The notes under the pieces are model-generated. The model did not search any database. It saw only the letters and a program-made list of their open reading frames with translations, and had not been told where the DNA came from. From assembly GCF_030846775.1 (NCBI RefSeq), contig NZ_CP132910.1, positions 3,406,001 through 3,470,000 on the forward strand: a stretch of DNA of 64,000 nt, in the 5' to 3' direction. The DNA comes from Geothrix sp. 21YS21S-2 (GTDB lineage: Bacteria; Acidobacteriota; Holophagae; Holophagales; Holophagaceae). Both the position numbers and the translations under genes were made by a program. Below, in pieces: positions 8,840 to 17,135 of the stretch (positions are counted from its first letter, which is position 1; each line of letters opens with the position of its first letter).

Positions 8840-9619
8840 TCAATTTTCAGGGTCCGCAACAAGGAGAGGCGACGCCTGGCTCGCGACATGCAGGGCCGTG
8901 GCGGTGCCCCGCAGGATCCCCTCGGCGGTGAACCGGGCCAGTTCGGGATCGTTGTTCTGCTCGCTGAGGTGGGCCAGGACCACGGTGCGCAGCCGCCCGG
9001 ACAGCACCCGGCCCAGGAGCTCGCCCATGGCCTCGTTGCTGAGATGCCCGACCCGGCTCAGGATCCGGGCCTTGAGGGCCGGGGGATAGCCGCCCTCCCG
9101 CAGCATCTGCACGTCGTGGTTGGCCTCCAGCACCAGGAGGTCGAGACTCCTGCAGTGGTCCTCCACCAGGGCCGTGGGGTGGCCCAGGTCCGTGACCACG
9201 GCGGCGCAGAGGCCCCCGGCCTCGATGCGGTAGGCCACGGAGTCGGCGGCGTCGTGGGGGGTGGTGAAGGGCAGGATGGTCAGGCCGTTCCAGTCCGAGG
9301 CCTCGCCCGCCCGGAGCGGGATCCAGCGGGAGCGGGGGATCTCGATGCCCTGGATGGCCTGGATGCGCGCGAGGGTGTCGGGGGTGGCGAGGATGTCCCA
9401 GTCCGTTTTCCGCAGCAGGACGGGGATGGCCGCGATGTGGTCCGAGTGCTCGTGGCTGATGGCGACCCCGCGCACCTGCGCCGGGTCCAAGCCGACCTCC
9501 GCCAGGCGCAGCCGGATCTGCTTGAGGGAGATCCCCGCGTCCACCAGGAGCGTCGCCTGGCCCTGCGAAAAGGCGTGGCAGTTCCCCTTGGATCCCGAGG
9601 CGAGCGAGGCGTAGCGCAT
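8840..9619 (-). CDS. MBL-fold metallo-hydrolase (YycJ/WalJ-like)
   Basis: 259 residues. It starts MRYASLASGSKGNC, the typical opening of the YycJ/WalJ branch of the metallo-beta-lactamase fold, and has the metal motif HEHSDH at 56-61, a second-shell VTDLGH, and LEANHD further on. These residues bind two metals. WalJ-type proteins are thought to act on DNA or as exonuclease-like enzymes linked to cell-wall signalling. The start chosen is the ATG at the family's conserved N-terminus; 32 further in-frame codons upstream lie in the intergenic region. It begins the minus-strand run that ends at the RDD gene. Confidence 0.8.
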   Translation of the reverse strand: MRYASLASGSKGNCHAFSQGQATLLVDAGISLKQIRLRLAEVGLDPAQVRGVAISHEHSDHIAAIPVLLRKTDWDILATPDTLARIQAIQGIEIPRSRWIPLRAGEASDWNGLTILPFTTPHDAADSVAYRIEAGGLCAAVVTDLGHPTALVEDHCRSLDLLVLEANHDVQMLREGGYPPALKARILSRVGHLSNEAMGELLGRVLSGRLRTVVLAHLSEQNNDPELARFTAEGILRGTATALHVASQASPLLVADPEN

Positions 9620-9644
9620 GCCCCAGGATAACCTGCGCCGGGGG

Positions 9645-9675
9645 TTGCTGGGTTTTCCCTCCTTGGTGCTACACT
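9645..9675 (+). promoter_or_regulatory. Possible promoter of the RpiR-type regulator
   Basis: In the 68-base gap between the divergent hydrolase and regulator genes there is TTGCTG (9645-9650) and TACACT (9670-9675), 19 bases apart and 12 bases before the ATG. The spacing is longer than ideal and no good Shine-Dalgarno is seen before 9688, so this is a weak call. Confidence 0.25.
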
Positions 9676-9687
9676 TCTCTTCATCAA

Positions 9688-10587
9688 ATGACGAATCCCG
9701 CACCCGATACCCCAATCCAGTCGCGCCTCGCAGAAGCCTACCGGGACCTCCCCGAGGCGATGCGTCGGATCGCGGACGTCCTCATGTCCGACCACCTCCT
9801 CGGGGCCCTCTGGGGCATCGAGTCCATGGCCCAGCGCGCCAACGTGAGCGTGGGCACCGTTGTCCGCTTCGCCAAGCGCCTGGACTACAAGGGCTTCAGC
9901 GAATTCCGGGACGCCCTCAGGGCGGCCTGCCACGAGCGGAGCGGGGATGCGGAGATCGAGCTGCTGGAGGCCCCCACCGACATCTACGGGGCCCTGGCCG
10001 AAGTGGCCCGGCGGGATGGTGAGAACCTCAACCGTCTCATCCAGATGGTCGACCACACCACGCTGGAGACGGCCGTGGCGATGATCACCCAGGCCCGGCA
10101 CCGCGTGATCCTGGGCCGGGGCGTCTCCCACGTCATGAGCCTGATCATGGCCTTCTACCTCACCCAGGCCGGCCTGCCCTGCATCGCCGCCATTCCCTCG
10201 GACTTCTCGAACCAGGTGGCCAACCTGGACGAACGGGATCTCATGATGGTCCTCAGCTTCGCGCCCTACAGCCGGGAGACCGTGGACTCCGCCATCTTCG
10301 CCAAGGCCTCGGGCGTGCCCGTCCTGGCCTTCTCCGACCGCGCCGATTCCCCCCTGGCCCCCTACGCCGACATCCTGATCCCGGTGCCCAGCGAGGACCT
10401 CCTGTTCAGCTGCAGCGTCACCACCTTCTCGGCCCTTGCCCACGCCTTCGCCATCGTGGCCGCCAGCCAGGACCAGTCGGGCACCCTGCACCGCCTGAAG
10501 GCCGCGGACAAGGTGGCCCAGCCGCTGTTCGTGGACCACTGGCTGCCGATGCGGCCGGGCGGGCTCAGGGTCGAGCGCAAGGGCTAG
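9688..10587 (+). CDS. MurR/RpiR-family transcriptional regulator (HTH plus SIS domain)
   Basis: 299 residues. An N-terminal RpiR helix-turn-helix is seen at about 45-75 (AQRANVSVGTVVRFAKRLDY followed by GFSEFRDAL), and a SIS sugar-phosphate-type domain at about 125-265 (ILGRGVSHVMS; VLSFAPYSRETV; GVPVLAFSD). RpiR proteins sense phosphosugars or other small anionic ligands and bind palindromic or repeated operators. The gene faces the end of the purine block, with its last four bases overlapping the end of the XdhC-family gene. That position makes it a candidate regulator of the purine genes, an inference not shown by the sequence. Confidence 0.85.
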   Translation: MTNPAPDTPIQSRLAEAYRDLPEAMRRIADVLMSDHLLGALWGIESMAQRANVSVGTVVRFAKRLDYKGFSEFRDALRAACHERSGDAEIELLEAPTDIYGALAEVARRDGENLNRLIQMVDHTTLETAVAMITQARHRVILGRGVSHVMSLIMAFYLTQAGLPCIAAIPSDFSNQVANLDERDLMMVLSFAPYSRETVDSAIFAKASGVPVLAFSDRADSPLAPYADILIPVPSEDLLFSCSVTTFSALAHAFAIVAASQDQSGTLHRLKAADKVAQPLFVDHWLPMRPGGLRVERKG

Positions 10588-11666
10588 TGGATCGGCCCCT
10601 GCCGGTCGCGGAGGGACAGGCCTGGCCTGCCTGACAGGGCTGCCTGCACTTCGCTGAGCATGGACAGGGCGATGAGTTCGGGGGATTCCGCACCGATGTC
10701 CAGGCCTGCGGGGTAGTGGAGGAGGGCCCGGGCCGGCGCAGGCAGGGGGCCGTTCTCCTCCTGAAGTTCCCGGATGAGCCTCTCGCTGCGCTTTCGGTTG
10801 CCCTGGAGGCCCAGGTAGCCCAGGGGGGCCTTCAGGAGCGCGGCCAGCGCGGCCTTGTCGGCCTCGTACACATGGCTCACCACGAGGGCCGCGGTGCGGG
10901 CGTCGAAGGGGATGCCTTCCAGGGACTCCGGCGGGTGTCCCACGGCGATGCGGTCGGCTTCGGGGAAGCGGGCCGCGGTGGCCAGGCCCGGGCGGTGGTC
11001 AGCCAGGCCCAGGAACCAGCCCAGTTCCTTCGCAAGGCGGAACAGCGGCATGGCGTGCTCCCCGGCGCCGAAGACCCACAGGGCCACGGGGGGGGCGATG
11101 GGTTCCAGGAGGAGGTCCACCTCGCCGCCTTCCAGCCGGACGGTGCGGGCCTCGGCGCCGGCGGGCCGGAGCAGGGCCGCCTCCAGGGCGGGGGGGACCG
11201 GCTGGAGGGCAAGGCCGTCCTCGAAGACGAACCGGTCCCCGGGCGCGGCGGGGACCTCGCCCCGGGCCCCGAAGACCGTGGCCACAAGGCCGGACTTCCG
11301 GTTTAGGAACAACCGCTCGCAGTGCTCCAGCCAGGGCGGCACGGCCCCGGGCTCCACCCGCTCCAGGAGCACGTCGGCCCGGCCCGCGCAGCCCATGCCG
11401 GTGCCCCAGATCAGGTCGATCTCGCTGCCCAGGTCGAAAGTGACGAGCAGGGGGCGGCGGCCTTCCAGCACCGCCGCCACCCGCTCCTTCACGTCGGTCT
11501 CCATGCAGCCGGCGCTGATGCCGCCTTCCTGGAGGCCCCCGGGGCGGAAGACCATCCGGGCCCCGGGCTTTCGGTACGAGCTGCCCTTGGTGCGCACCAG
11601 GGTGGCCAGGGCGGAGGGCTCCGGAAGGGTTCGCAGCGCGGCGGCGATCTCCCCGAACCCCCGCAT
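10584..11666 (-). CDS. XdhC/CoxI-family protein (molybdenum-hydroxylase maturation)
   Basis: 360 residues. The N-terminal XdhC/CoxI domain shows LVRTKGSSYRKPGARM, GGISAGCMETDV and the CGxG-type motif as GTGMGCAGRADVLLE; the C-terminal Rossmann part has VFGAGEHAMPLFRLA at about 208 and a late ETPELIALSM-like stretch (ESPELIALSM). XdhC proteins bind molybdenum cofactor and help insert its sulfurated form into xanthine-dehydrogenase-type enzymes. It is one of two XdhC-family genes in the window; the other lies in the selenium operon at 37219-38259. It starts two bases after the SsnA stop, so it is probably co-transcribed with ssnA. Confidence 0.85.
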   Translation of the reverse strand: MRGFGEIAAALRTLPEPSALATLVRTKGSSYRKPGARMVFRPGGLQEGGISAGCMETDVKERVAAVLEGRRPLLVTFDLGSEIDLIWGTGMGCAGRADVLLERVEPGAVPPWLEHCERLFLNRKSGLVATVFGARGEVPAAPGDRFVFEDGLALQPVPPALEAALLRPAGAEARTVRLEGGEVDLLLEPIAPPVALWVFGAGEHAMPLFRLAKELGWFLGLADHRPGLATAARFPEADRIAVGHPPESLEGIPFDARTAALVVSHVYEADKAALAALLKAPLGYLGLQGNRKRSERLIRELQEENGPLPAPARALLHYPAGLDIGAESPELIALSMLSEVQAALSGRPGLSLRDRQGPIH

Positions 11667-11668
11667 GG

Positions 11669-12994
11669 CTAGAACCGCTCCCAGAGCTTCACGGCCAGTT
11701 CCCGGCTGCGCGCGGCCAGGGCCGCCTCGTCCAGGCCGTTGGTCAGGACCTTGCCCTCCATGAGGATCCGGCCCGCGCAGATGGTGGTGTCCACCGTCGC
11801 CTGGGAGATGCCGAAGATCAGGTGGCCCAGGACCGTGTTTCCGTCCAGGGGCGTGGGGGCGTGGTAGTCCACCAGGATGACGTCCGCGGCGGCCCCCTCC
11901 TCCAGGGTGCCCAGGGGGAAGCCCCACAGCTGCGTCGCCAGTTCGGGGTTGCGGGTGAAGAGCGTGCCGGCGATCTCCATGAAGGCGCAGGTGGGGTTGT
12001 CCTGGCGCAGGTGCTGGGCCCACATGGCCACGCGGATCTCCTCCAGCATGTTGACGGTCATGGCGTCCGTGCCCAGGCCCACGCGCACGCCCCGGCGCAC
12101 CAGGCCCAGGACGTCGGCGATGCCGACGGCGTTGTTGAGGTTGGACTGGGGGTTGTGGGCCACGAAGGTGTCCGTTGCGGCCAGGAGCTCCTGGTCGGCC
12201 TCGTTGGCGTGGACGCAGTGGGCGGCGATGCTGCCCCTGCCGAGAAGGCCGTGGGCGGCCAGGCGCGCCACGGAGGTCTGGCCGTGGTGCTCGAGGTTGA
12301 ACTTAACGTCCGAGGCGGCCTCGGCCACATGAACGTGGAAGCCCACGCCCACCTCGCGGCCCAGCGCGGCGGCGCGGTCCAGGGTGGCGTCGGAGAGGGT
12401 GAAGGCGGCGTGGAGCCCGAAGAGGGCGCGCAGGTGGGGATCCTTCTCGGCGGCGCAGCGCCTGGCGAAGGCCGCGTTCTCCTCGAGGCCCGCGTCGGTG
12501 ACGGCCTGGCCGTCCCGGTCGGAAACCTCGTAGCAGAGGCAGGCGCGAACGCCGCTTCGGCGCACCGCCCCGGCGATGCGGTCCAGGGAGCCGGTCGCCG
12601 CGAAGGGGCTGGCGTGGTGGTCCACCAGGGTGGTGGTGCCCTTGCGCACGGCGTCGGCGAGCACCACCTCGGCGCTTACGTCCACGTCGTCGAGGCTGAG
12701 CTTTCGGTCCAGGCGCCACCAGAGGTTGTCCAGCACCTCCTGGAAGTTGGCGCTGGGGGCGGCCTTGCCCAGGCCGCGCACGAGGGTGGAGTAGAAGTGC
12801 ATGTGGGCGTTCACCAGGCCGGGCATGACGACCTTGCCGGTGGCGTCCAGGGTGCGGTCGAAGGGGCCGGTGATGTCTTCCTTGGGGGCGATGCGGGCGA
12901 TGCGCCCGTCTTCGAGGAGCACCGCCTGGCCTTCCAGGACCCGGCAGGGGCTCCCGAAGGTGATGACGGTTCCGCCGTGGATGAGGATTCGCAT
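11669..12994 (-). CDS. ssnA: SsnA-like selenium-metabolism amidohydrolase
   Basis: 441 residues of the amidohydrolase superfamily. Metal ligands are seen at HMH (64-66), FHVHVAE near 219, HCVHAN near 250 and GTDAM near 311. The full pattern, including NAHMHFYSTLVRG and the two-strand N-terminal domain, matches SsnA, the amidohydrolase that travels with selenium-dependent molybdenum hydroxylases and is part of the anaerobic urate-degradation gene set. It probably opens or deaminates a purine-derived ring. The start is ATG at 12994 (MRILIHGG); a start nine codons earlier is possible. Only 33 bases separate it from the strong hairpin after the upstream gene, leaving no clear room for its own promoter. 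Confidence 0.85.
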   Translation of the reverse strand: MRILIHGGTVITFGSPCRVLEGQAVLLEDGRIARIAPKEDITGPFDRTLDATGKVVMPGLVNAHMHFYSTLVRGLGKAAPSANFQEVLDNLWWRLDRKLSLDDVDVSAEVVLADAVRKGTTTLVDHHASPFAATGSLDRIAGAVRRSGVRACLCYEVSDRDGQAVTDAGLEENAAFARRCAAEKDPHLRALFGLHAAFTLSDATLDRAAALGREVGVGFHVHVAEAASDVKFNLEHHGQTSVARLAAHGLLGRGSIAAHCVHANEADQELLAATDTFVAHNPQSNLNNAVGIADVLGLVRRGVRVGLGTDAMTVNMLEEIRVAMWAQHLRQDNPTCAFMEIAGTLFTRNPELATQLWGFPLGTLEEGAAADVILVDYHAPTPLDGNTVLGHLIFGISQATVDTTICAGRILMEGKVLTNGLDEAALAARSRELAVKLWERF

Positions 12995-13027
12995 GGGGAT
13001 CTTTCCGGGTACGCAGGTCAAGGGAAA

Positions 13028-13067
13028 GGCCGGTGACGGGTGGTGATCATATCACCCGTCACCGGCC
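13028..13067 (-). terminator. 15-bp perfect hairpin after the PLP-enzyme gene (terminator or attenuator)
   Basis: Arms 13028-13042 and 13053-13067 are perfectly complementary over 15 bp with a 10-base loop, placed 14 bases after the stop of the PLP-enzyme gene on the minus strand. The transcript then reads UUUCCC, a short U run. This looks like a rho-independent terminator that is leaky or an attenuator, because ssnA begins only 33 bases further on. Confidence 0.7.
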
Positions 13068-13081
13068 ATATCAGGGGAAGC

Positions 13082-14539
13082 CTAGGACCGGGCCACTTCC
13101 TGGTTGAACTTCTCGATGAGCTTGTCGAAGGCCGCGGCCTCCTCCGTGAAGAGCTGGCGCCAGTACTCGGGATCCCACTGCGCGCAGATCTCCTCGTAGG
13201 TCTTGCCCTGCTGCTCGACCCAGGTGTAGTACTTCAGGTTGTGGATGGCCTTCTTCTCGGGGTAGGTGAGCTCCTTGAAGTGGTCCACGCCCTGGCGCTC
13301 GAGGCTGCCGATCATCGTGGTGGCGGCGTCGACGGCCGTGAAGGCGCCGTGCTCCGTGGTCTGCTCCTCCAGGCGGGAGCGGTACATCTCCACGCTGTCC
13401 GTGAAGATCGTGAAGATCACGTCGTTCTCGTCCAGCTCCCAGTACTTGGCGGCCTTGATCGCGGCCAGCATGTTGCAGACGCCGCTGATGCCCAGGAGGC
13501 CCAGCTTCTTGATGACGTCCTGGCTGATGCCCAGGCCGGCCAGGTGCTTCTGGCCCTCGGGCTCGTTGAAGAGCCGGAGGATGCGCATGCAGTCCTCGTC
13601 GTCGATGGCCGCGACGGCGTCCGTGTTGCGGACGTTGTGGACCCAGGGCACGTGCTTGTCGCCGATGCCCTCGATGCGGTGGTCGCCGAAGCCGTTCATG
13701 AGCAGCGTGGGGCACTGCCAGGCTTCCGTGGCGATGACCTTGGCGCCGGGGTGGAGGGACTTGAGGTAGTCGCCCGCCGCGATGGTGCCGGCGCTGCCGG
13801 TGGCGCTGGCGTAGCCGGCCAGGCGGGTGCTGGGGGTCTTGATGGCGTTGAAGATGTCTTCCATGGCCGGGCCCGTGACGTTGTAGTGCCACACGGGATT
13901 GCCGAATTCCTCGAACTGGTTGAAGATCACGTGCTTGGGATCGTTCTTCAGCTCCCAGCACTTGTCGTAGATCTCCTTGACGTTGCTCTCGCAGCCGGGG
14001 GTCGCGATGACTTCGGAGCCGATCTCGGCCAGCCAGGTGAAGCGCTCCTGGCTCATGTTCTCGGGCAGGATGGCGATGGCGGTGCAGCCCAGCACGGCGG
14101 AGTCGAAGGCGCCGCCGCGGCAGTAGTTGCCCGTGGAGGGCCACACGGCCTTGTGCTTGTCGGGGTCGAACTCGCCGCTCACGAGCCGGGGCACGAGGCA
14201 GGCGAAGGCCGCGCCGACCTTGTGGGCGCCGGTGGGGAAGTACTTGCCGACCAGGCCGATGATGCGGGCCTTGACGCCGGTGATCTCCCGGGGGATCTCC
14301 AGGTGGTTGGGGCCGCCGAAGAGCCCGGTCTCATGGTCGTTCTTCCAGGTGATGCGGAAGAGGTTGGCGGGATCCACGTCCCACAGGCCCACATTCTTGA
14401 GGCGGGCCTTGACGGACTCGGGGGCGGTCTCGGGGTGGCGCATCTGGGCGAAGGTCGGGATGATGATGCCCCGGTCCTTGCAGCGCTTGGCTGTGCGCTT
14501 GACGACTTCTTCGTTGTAGGTCTTGACGATTCTTGACAT
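13082..14539 (-). CDS. Fold-type-II PLP-dependent enzyme (cysteine-synthase/TrpB-like) in the purine cluster
   Basis: 485 residues. The PLP-binding lysine is probably K107 in FPTGAHKVGAA; a substrate loop STGNYCRGGA, a PLP phosphate loop SATGSAGT, and GISGVCNMLAA follow, all in the order of a tryptophan-synthase-beta-like fold. Sequence differs clearly from the diaminopropionate ammonia-lyase YgeX, yet it sits directly after ygeW (18 bases), where YgeX normally acts. A role as a lyase removing ammonia from a diamino- or ureido-amino acid to give a keto acid is a reasonable inference. Alternatively it could be a beta-replacement enzyme. It ends at a strong hairpin, closing the hyuA-ygeW segment. 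Confidence 0.7.
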   Translation of the reverse strand: MSRIVKTYNEEVVKRTAKRCKDRGIIIPTFAQMRHPETAPESVKARLKNVGLWDVDPANLFRITWKNDHETGLFGGPNHLEIPREITGVKARIIGLVGKYFPTGAHKVGAAFACLVPRLVSGEFDPDKHKAVWPSTGNYCRGGAFDSAVLGCTAIAILPENMSQERFTWLAEIGSEVIATPGCESNVKEIYDKCWELKNDPKHVIFNQFEEFGNPVWHYNVTGPAMEDIFNAIKTPSTRLAGYASATGSAGTIAAGDYLKSLHPGAKVIATEAWQCPTLLMNGFGDHRIEGIGDKHVPWVHNVRNTDAVAAIDDEDCMRILRLFNEPEGQKHLAGLGISQDVIKKLGLLGISGVCNMLAAIKAAKYWELDENDVIFTIFTDSVEMYRSRLEEQTTEHGAFTAVDAATTMIGSLERQGVDHFKELTYPEKKAIHNLKYYTWVEQQGKTYEEICAQWDPEYWRQLFTEEAAAFDKLIEKFNQEVARS

Positions 14540-14557
14540 GGGATTTTCCTCTGGGGC

Positions 14558-15754
14558 CTACAGGTGGAGGGCCTGGGCCCGGTTGACGATCTGCTCGAGC
14601 TTGGCTCCGGGATCCTTCAGGCGCGTGAGGAACATGAGGGCGCTGATGATGAAGGGCTTGTAGGCGGCTTCCTGGTAGGTGGGGATGCGGTACTGCTCGA
14701 AGACCTCGGCGGAGACTTCGCCGGCCTTGCAGCTCACGTCGGTGATGTCGGCGGGCAGGCAGTGCATGTAGAGGGCCTTCTTGTCCGCGGTGCGGTCCAT
14801 CATCTTGCGCGTGCACTCCCAGTTGGTGTACTTGGCGTTGTTGGCCAGGCACTCCTTCTCGAGCTCGCGCAGGCCTTCCTTGTCGGAGACCTTGAGCATC
14901 TCGGTGCGGCGCTCCATGACGTGGTAGGGGGCCCAGCTCTTGGGGTAGACGATGTCGGCGCCGTCGAAGGCCTCTTCCATGCTGTTGGTGACGGTGAACT
15001 TGCCGCCGGACTTCGCGGCCTGCCTGCCGGAGAGGTCGACCACGTCGGAAATGAGGCCGTAGCCCTCGGGGTGGGCCAGGCGCACGTCCATGCCGAAGCG
15101 GCTCATGAGGCCGATGATGCCCTGGGGCACGGACAGGGGCTTGCCGTAGCTGGGGGAGTAGGCCCAGGTCATGGCGATCTTCTTGCCCTTGAGGGCTTCG
15201 AGGCTGCCGAAGTGCTGGCGCAGCCAGGCCAGGTCGGCCAGGGACTGGGTGGGGTGGTCGATGTCGCACTGGAGGTTGACGATGCTGGGGCGGCGGTGGA
15301 GCACGCCGCGCTCGGTGCCGTCCGTGAGGGCGTCGCCCACCTCCTTCATGTAGGTGTGGCCCTCGCCCAGGAACATGTCGTCGCGGATGCCGATGACTTC
15401 CGTCAGGAAGCTGATCATGTTGGCGGTCTCGCGCACGGTCTCGCCGTGGGCGACCTGGCTCTTCTGCTCGTCCAGGTCCGACAGGCCCAGGCCCATGGCG
15501 TTGGCGGCGCTGGCGAAGCTGAAGCGGGTGCGGGTGGAGTTGTCGCGGAAGATGGAGATGGCCAGGCCCGTGTCGAAGGCCTTGTAGGAGTGGCCGGCCT
15601 TGTGCAGCTGCTTGAGGGTGTCGGCCAGGGTGACGATGGCCCGGATCTCCTCCTCGGGATGCTCCCAGGTGAGGAGGAAGTCCTTGTGGAACAGATCCGT
15701 CTTCAGGCCCTGGAAGGCGCGCAGGTTCTCGGTGATGGTGGGGGTCGTGGTCAT
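14558..15754 (-). CDS. ygeW: YgeW-type knotted carbamoyltransferase
   Basis: 398 residues, close to the 396 of the E. coli protein. The carbamoyl-phosphate loop FRDNSTRTRF (69-78) and the HCLP motif (MHCLPADI near 325) are present, as are the long DLDEQKSQVAHGETVRETA segment and the GIRDDMFLGEGHTYMKEVG insertion of the YgeW family. It transfers or removes a carbamoyl group; in the urate pathway it is thought to release carbamoyl phosphate from a ureido intermediate. A strong AAGGAGG Shine-Dalgarno lies seven bases before the ATG. No carbamate kinase is in the window to use the product. Confidence 0.9.
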   Translation of the reverse strand: MTTTPTITENLRAFQGLKTDLFHKDFLLTWEHPEEEIRAIVTLADTLKQLHKAGHSYKAFDTGLAISIFRDNSTRTRFSFASAANAMGLGLSDLDEQKSQVAHGETVRETANMISFLTEVIGIRDDMFLGEGHTYMKEVGDALTDGTERGVLHRRPSIVNLQCDIDHPTQSLADLAWLRQHFGSLEALKGKKIAMTWAYSPSYGKPLSVPQGIIGLMSRFGMDVRLAHPEGYGLISDVVDLSGRQAAKSGGKFTVTNSMEEAFDGADIVYPKSWAPYHVMERRTEMLKVSDKEGLRELEKECLANNAKYTNWECTRKMMDRTADKKALYMHCLPADITDVSCKAGEVSAEVFEQYRIPTYQEAAYKPFIISALMFLTRLKDPGAKLEQIVNRAQALHL

Positions 15755-15773
15755 GGGGATCCTCCTTGAGGGA

Positions 15774-17135
15774 TCAGGTGAAGGGAAGCGTTTCGGGATC
15801 GGGTTGGAGGGGGACCCCCATGGGGCGGTCCGGTTCCAGGAGCCGCCCATCCTGGACCCGGGGGACGCCCCGGAGCAGCACTGAGCGGAAATGGAGCTTC
15901 GTGGTGAAGCCGGGGAACGGTTCGAAGGTGGGGACGCCGGTGGAGCGCACGGGACGCTCGGGACCGTCCGGATCGAGAACCACGATGTCGGCGTCCATGC
16001 CGGGCAGGATGGCCCCCTTGCGGTCCGCGACCCCCGCCCGGAGGGCGGGGTTGAGGGCGAGGTGCGTGGCCAGGCCCAGGGCGGAGCGGTCGGGATCATC
16101 CTCCCAGATCTTCCAGGTGACGTGGGGCAGGGCGCCCAGGCCGGGCATGCCGTTGGGGACCTGCCGCAGGTCCTTGCCGTTCCAGCTGTCCTTGTCCTCG
16201 GGCCGGAAGGCGCAGTGGTCCGTGGCGATCATGTCGAAGGCGCCCTCCCGGGCCAGGGCGCGGAATTCCTCCCGGTGGCCGCGCAGGGGCGGCGAGCAGA
16301 GCCAGTGGTGGCCGTCGGGGCGGTCCAGGAAGGTGTCGTCCAGGTAGAGGTACTGGGGGCAGGTCTCCATGGAGACGTCGCCCTCGGCCTTGGCCCGGAC
16401 GATTTCCCGGGCGCCTTCCAGGGTGGAGACGTGCACGACGTGGAGGGAGGCGCCCTTGGCCAGGGCCAGTTCCGTCACCCGGCGGATGGCCACCACCTCG
16501 GCCTCCTCGGAGCGCAGCCGCGTGTGGCTGTGGGCCCTGGAGAGGTCCAGGGCCGAGGGTTCCACGTGGGCGATGATGTCGTCGTCCTCGCAGTGCACCA
16601 TGAAGGTCGCGCCCAGCGGGGCCAGGCGCTCGAAGAGGTCCCCGAGGCCCTGGTAGCTCACGTAGAGCCCCGCGGGCCGGTACGTGGTGTAGAGCTTGAT
16701 GGTGCGGTACCCGGCCTCCAGAAGGGCCGCCAGGAAACGCATGTCGCCGTGCGCGAAGGTGGTGGGGGTGAGGTGCCAGAGCACGTCCCCGTGGCAATGG
16801 TCCAGGGCCTTGGCCCGGGCGGCCACCATGGCCTGGCGCAGGCTCTGGCCCTCGGCCTGGGTCACGAAGGTGCAGAGGGTGGTGATCCCGTTCAGGACCG
16901 CCTCCCGGGTGGCGGTCTCGTAGCTGTCGGCCAGGTAGAAGCGGCCGATGTGGTCGTCCACGTGGGTGTGGAAGTCCATGAAGCCGGGCAGGACGTAGCA
17001 GCCCGAGGCGTCGATGTCCCGGTCGGCGGGGCCCACCTGGCCGACGGTCCTGACAAGGCCGTCCTCCACGAGGACGTCGGCCTTCACGAGGGTGTCGCCC
17101 TGGGCCACGCGGCCGTTGCGGATGGCGAGCTTCAT
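15774..17135 (-). CDS. hyuA: Dihydropyrimidinase/hydantoinase-family hydrolase (HyuA/YgeZ-like)
   Basis: 453 residues of the cyclic amidohydrolase family. Metal ligands are HTH at 56-58, the carbamylated lysine K147 in TIKLYTTYRP, a His in FMVHCEDD near 181, a His in VVHVSTLEG near 237, and the Asp in IATDHCAF near 315. These make a binuclear zinc-type active site that opens cyclic diamides and hydantoins. In E. coli the orthologue hyuA (ygeZ) belongs to the same selenium/purine island. The ATG at 17135 overlaps the stop of the upstream PLP enzyme by four bases (ATGA), and ygeW follows after 19 bases. Confidence 0.9.
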   Translation of the reverse strand: MKLAIRNGRVAQGDTLVKADVLVEDGLVRTVGQVGPADRDIDASGCYVLPGFMDFHTHVDDHIGRFYLADSYETATREAVLNGITTLCTFVTQAEGQSLRQAMVAARAKALDHCHGDVLWHLTPTTFAHGDMRFLAALLEAGYRTIKLYTTYRPAGLYVSYQGLGDLFERLAPLGATFMVHCEDDDIIAHVEPSALDLSRAHSHTRLRSEEAEVVAIRRVTELALAKGASLHVVHVSTLEGAREIVRAKAEGDVSMETCPQYLYLDDTFLDRPDGHHWLCSPPLRGHREEFRALAREGAFDMIATDHCAFRPEDKDSWNGKDLRQVPNGMPGLGALPHVTWKIWEDDPDRSALGLATHLALNPALRAGVADRKGAILPGMDADIVVLDPDGPERPVRSTGVPTFEPFPGFTTKLHFRSVLLRGVPRVQDGRLLEPDRPMGVPLQPDPETLPFT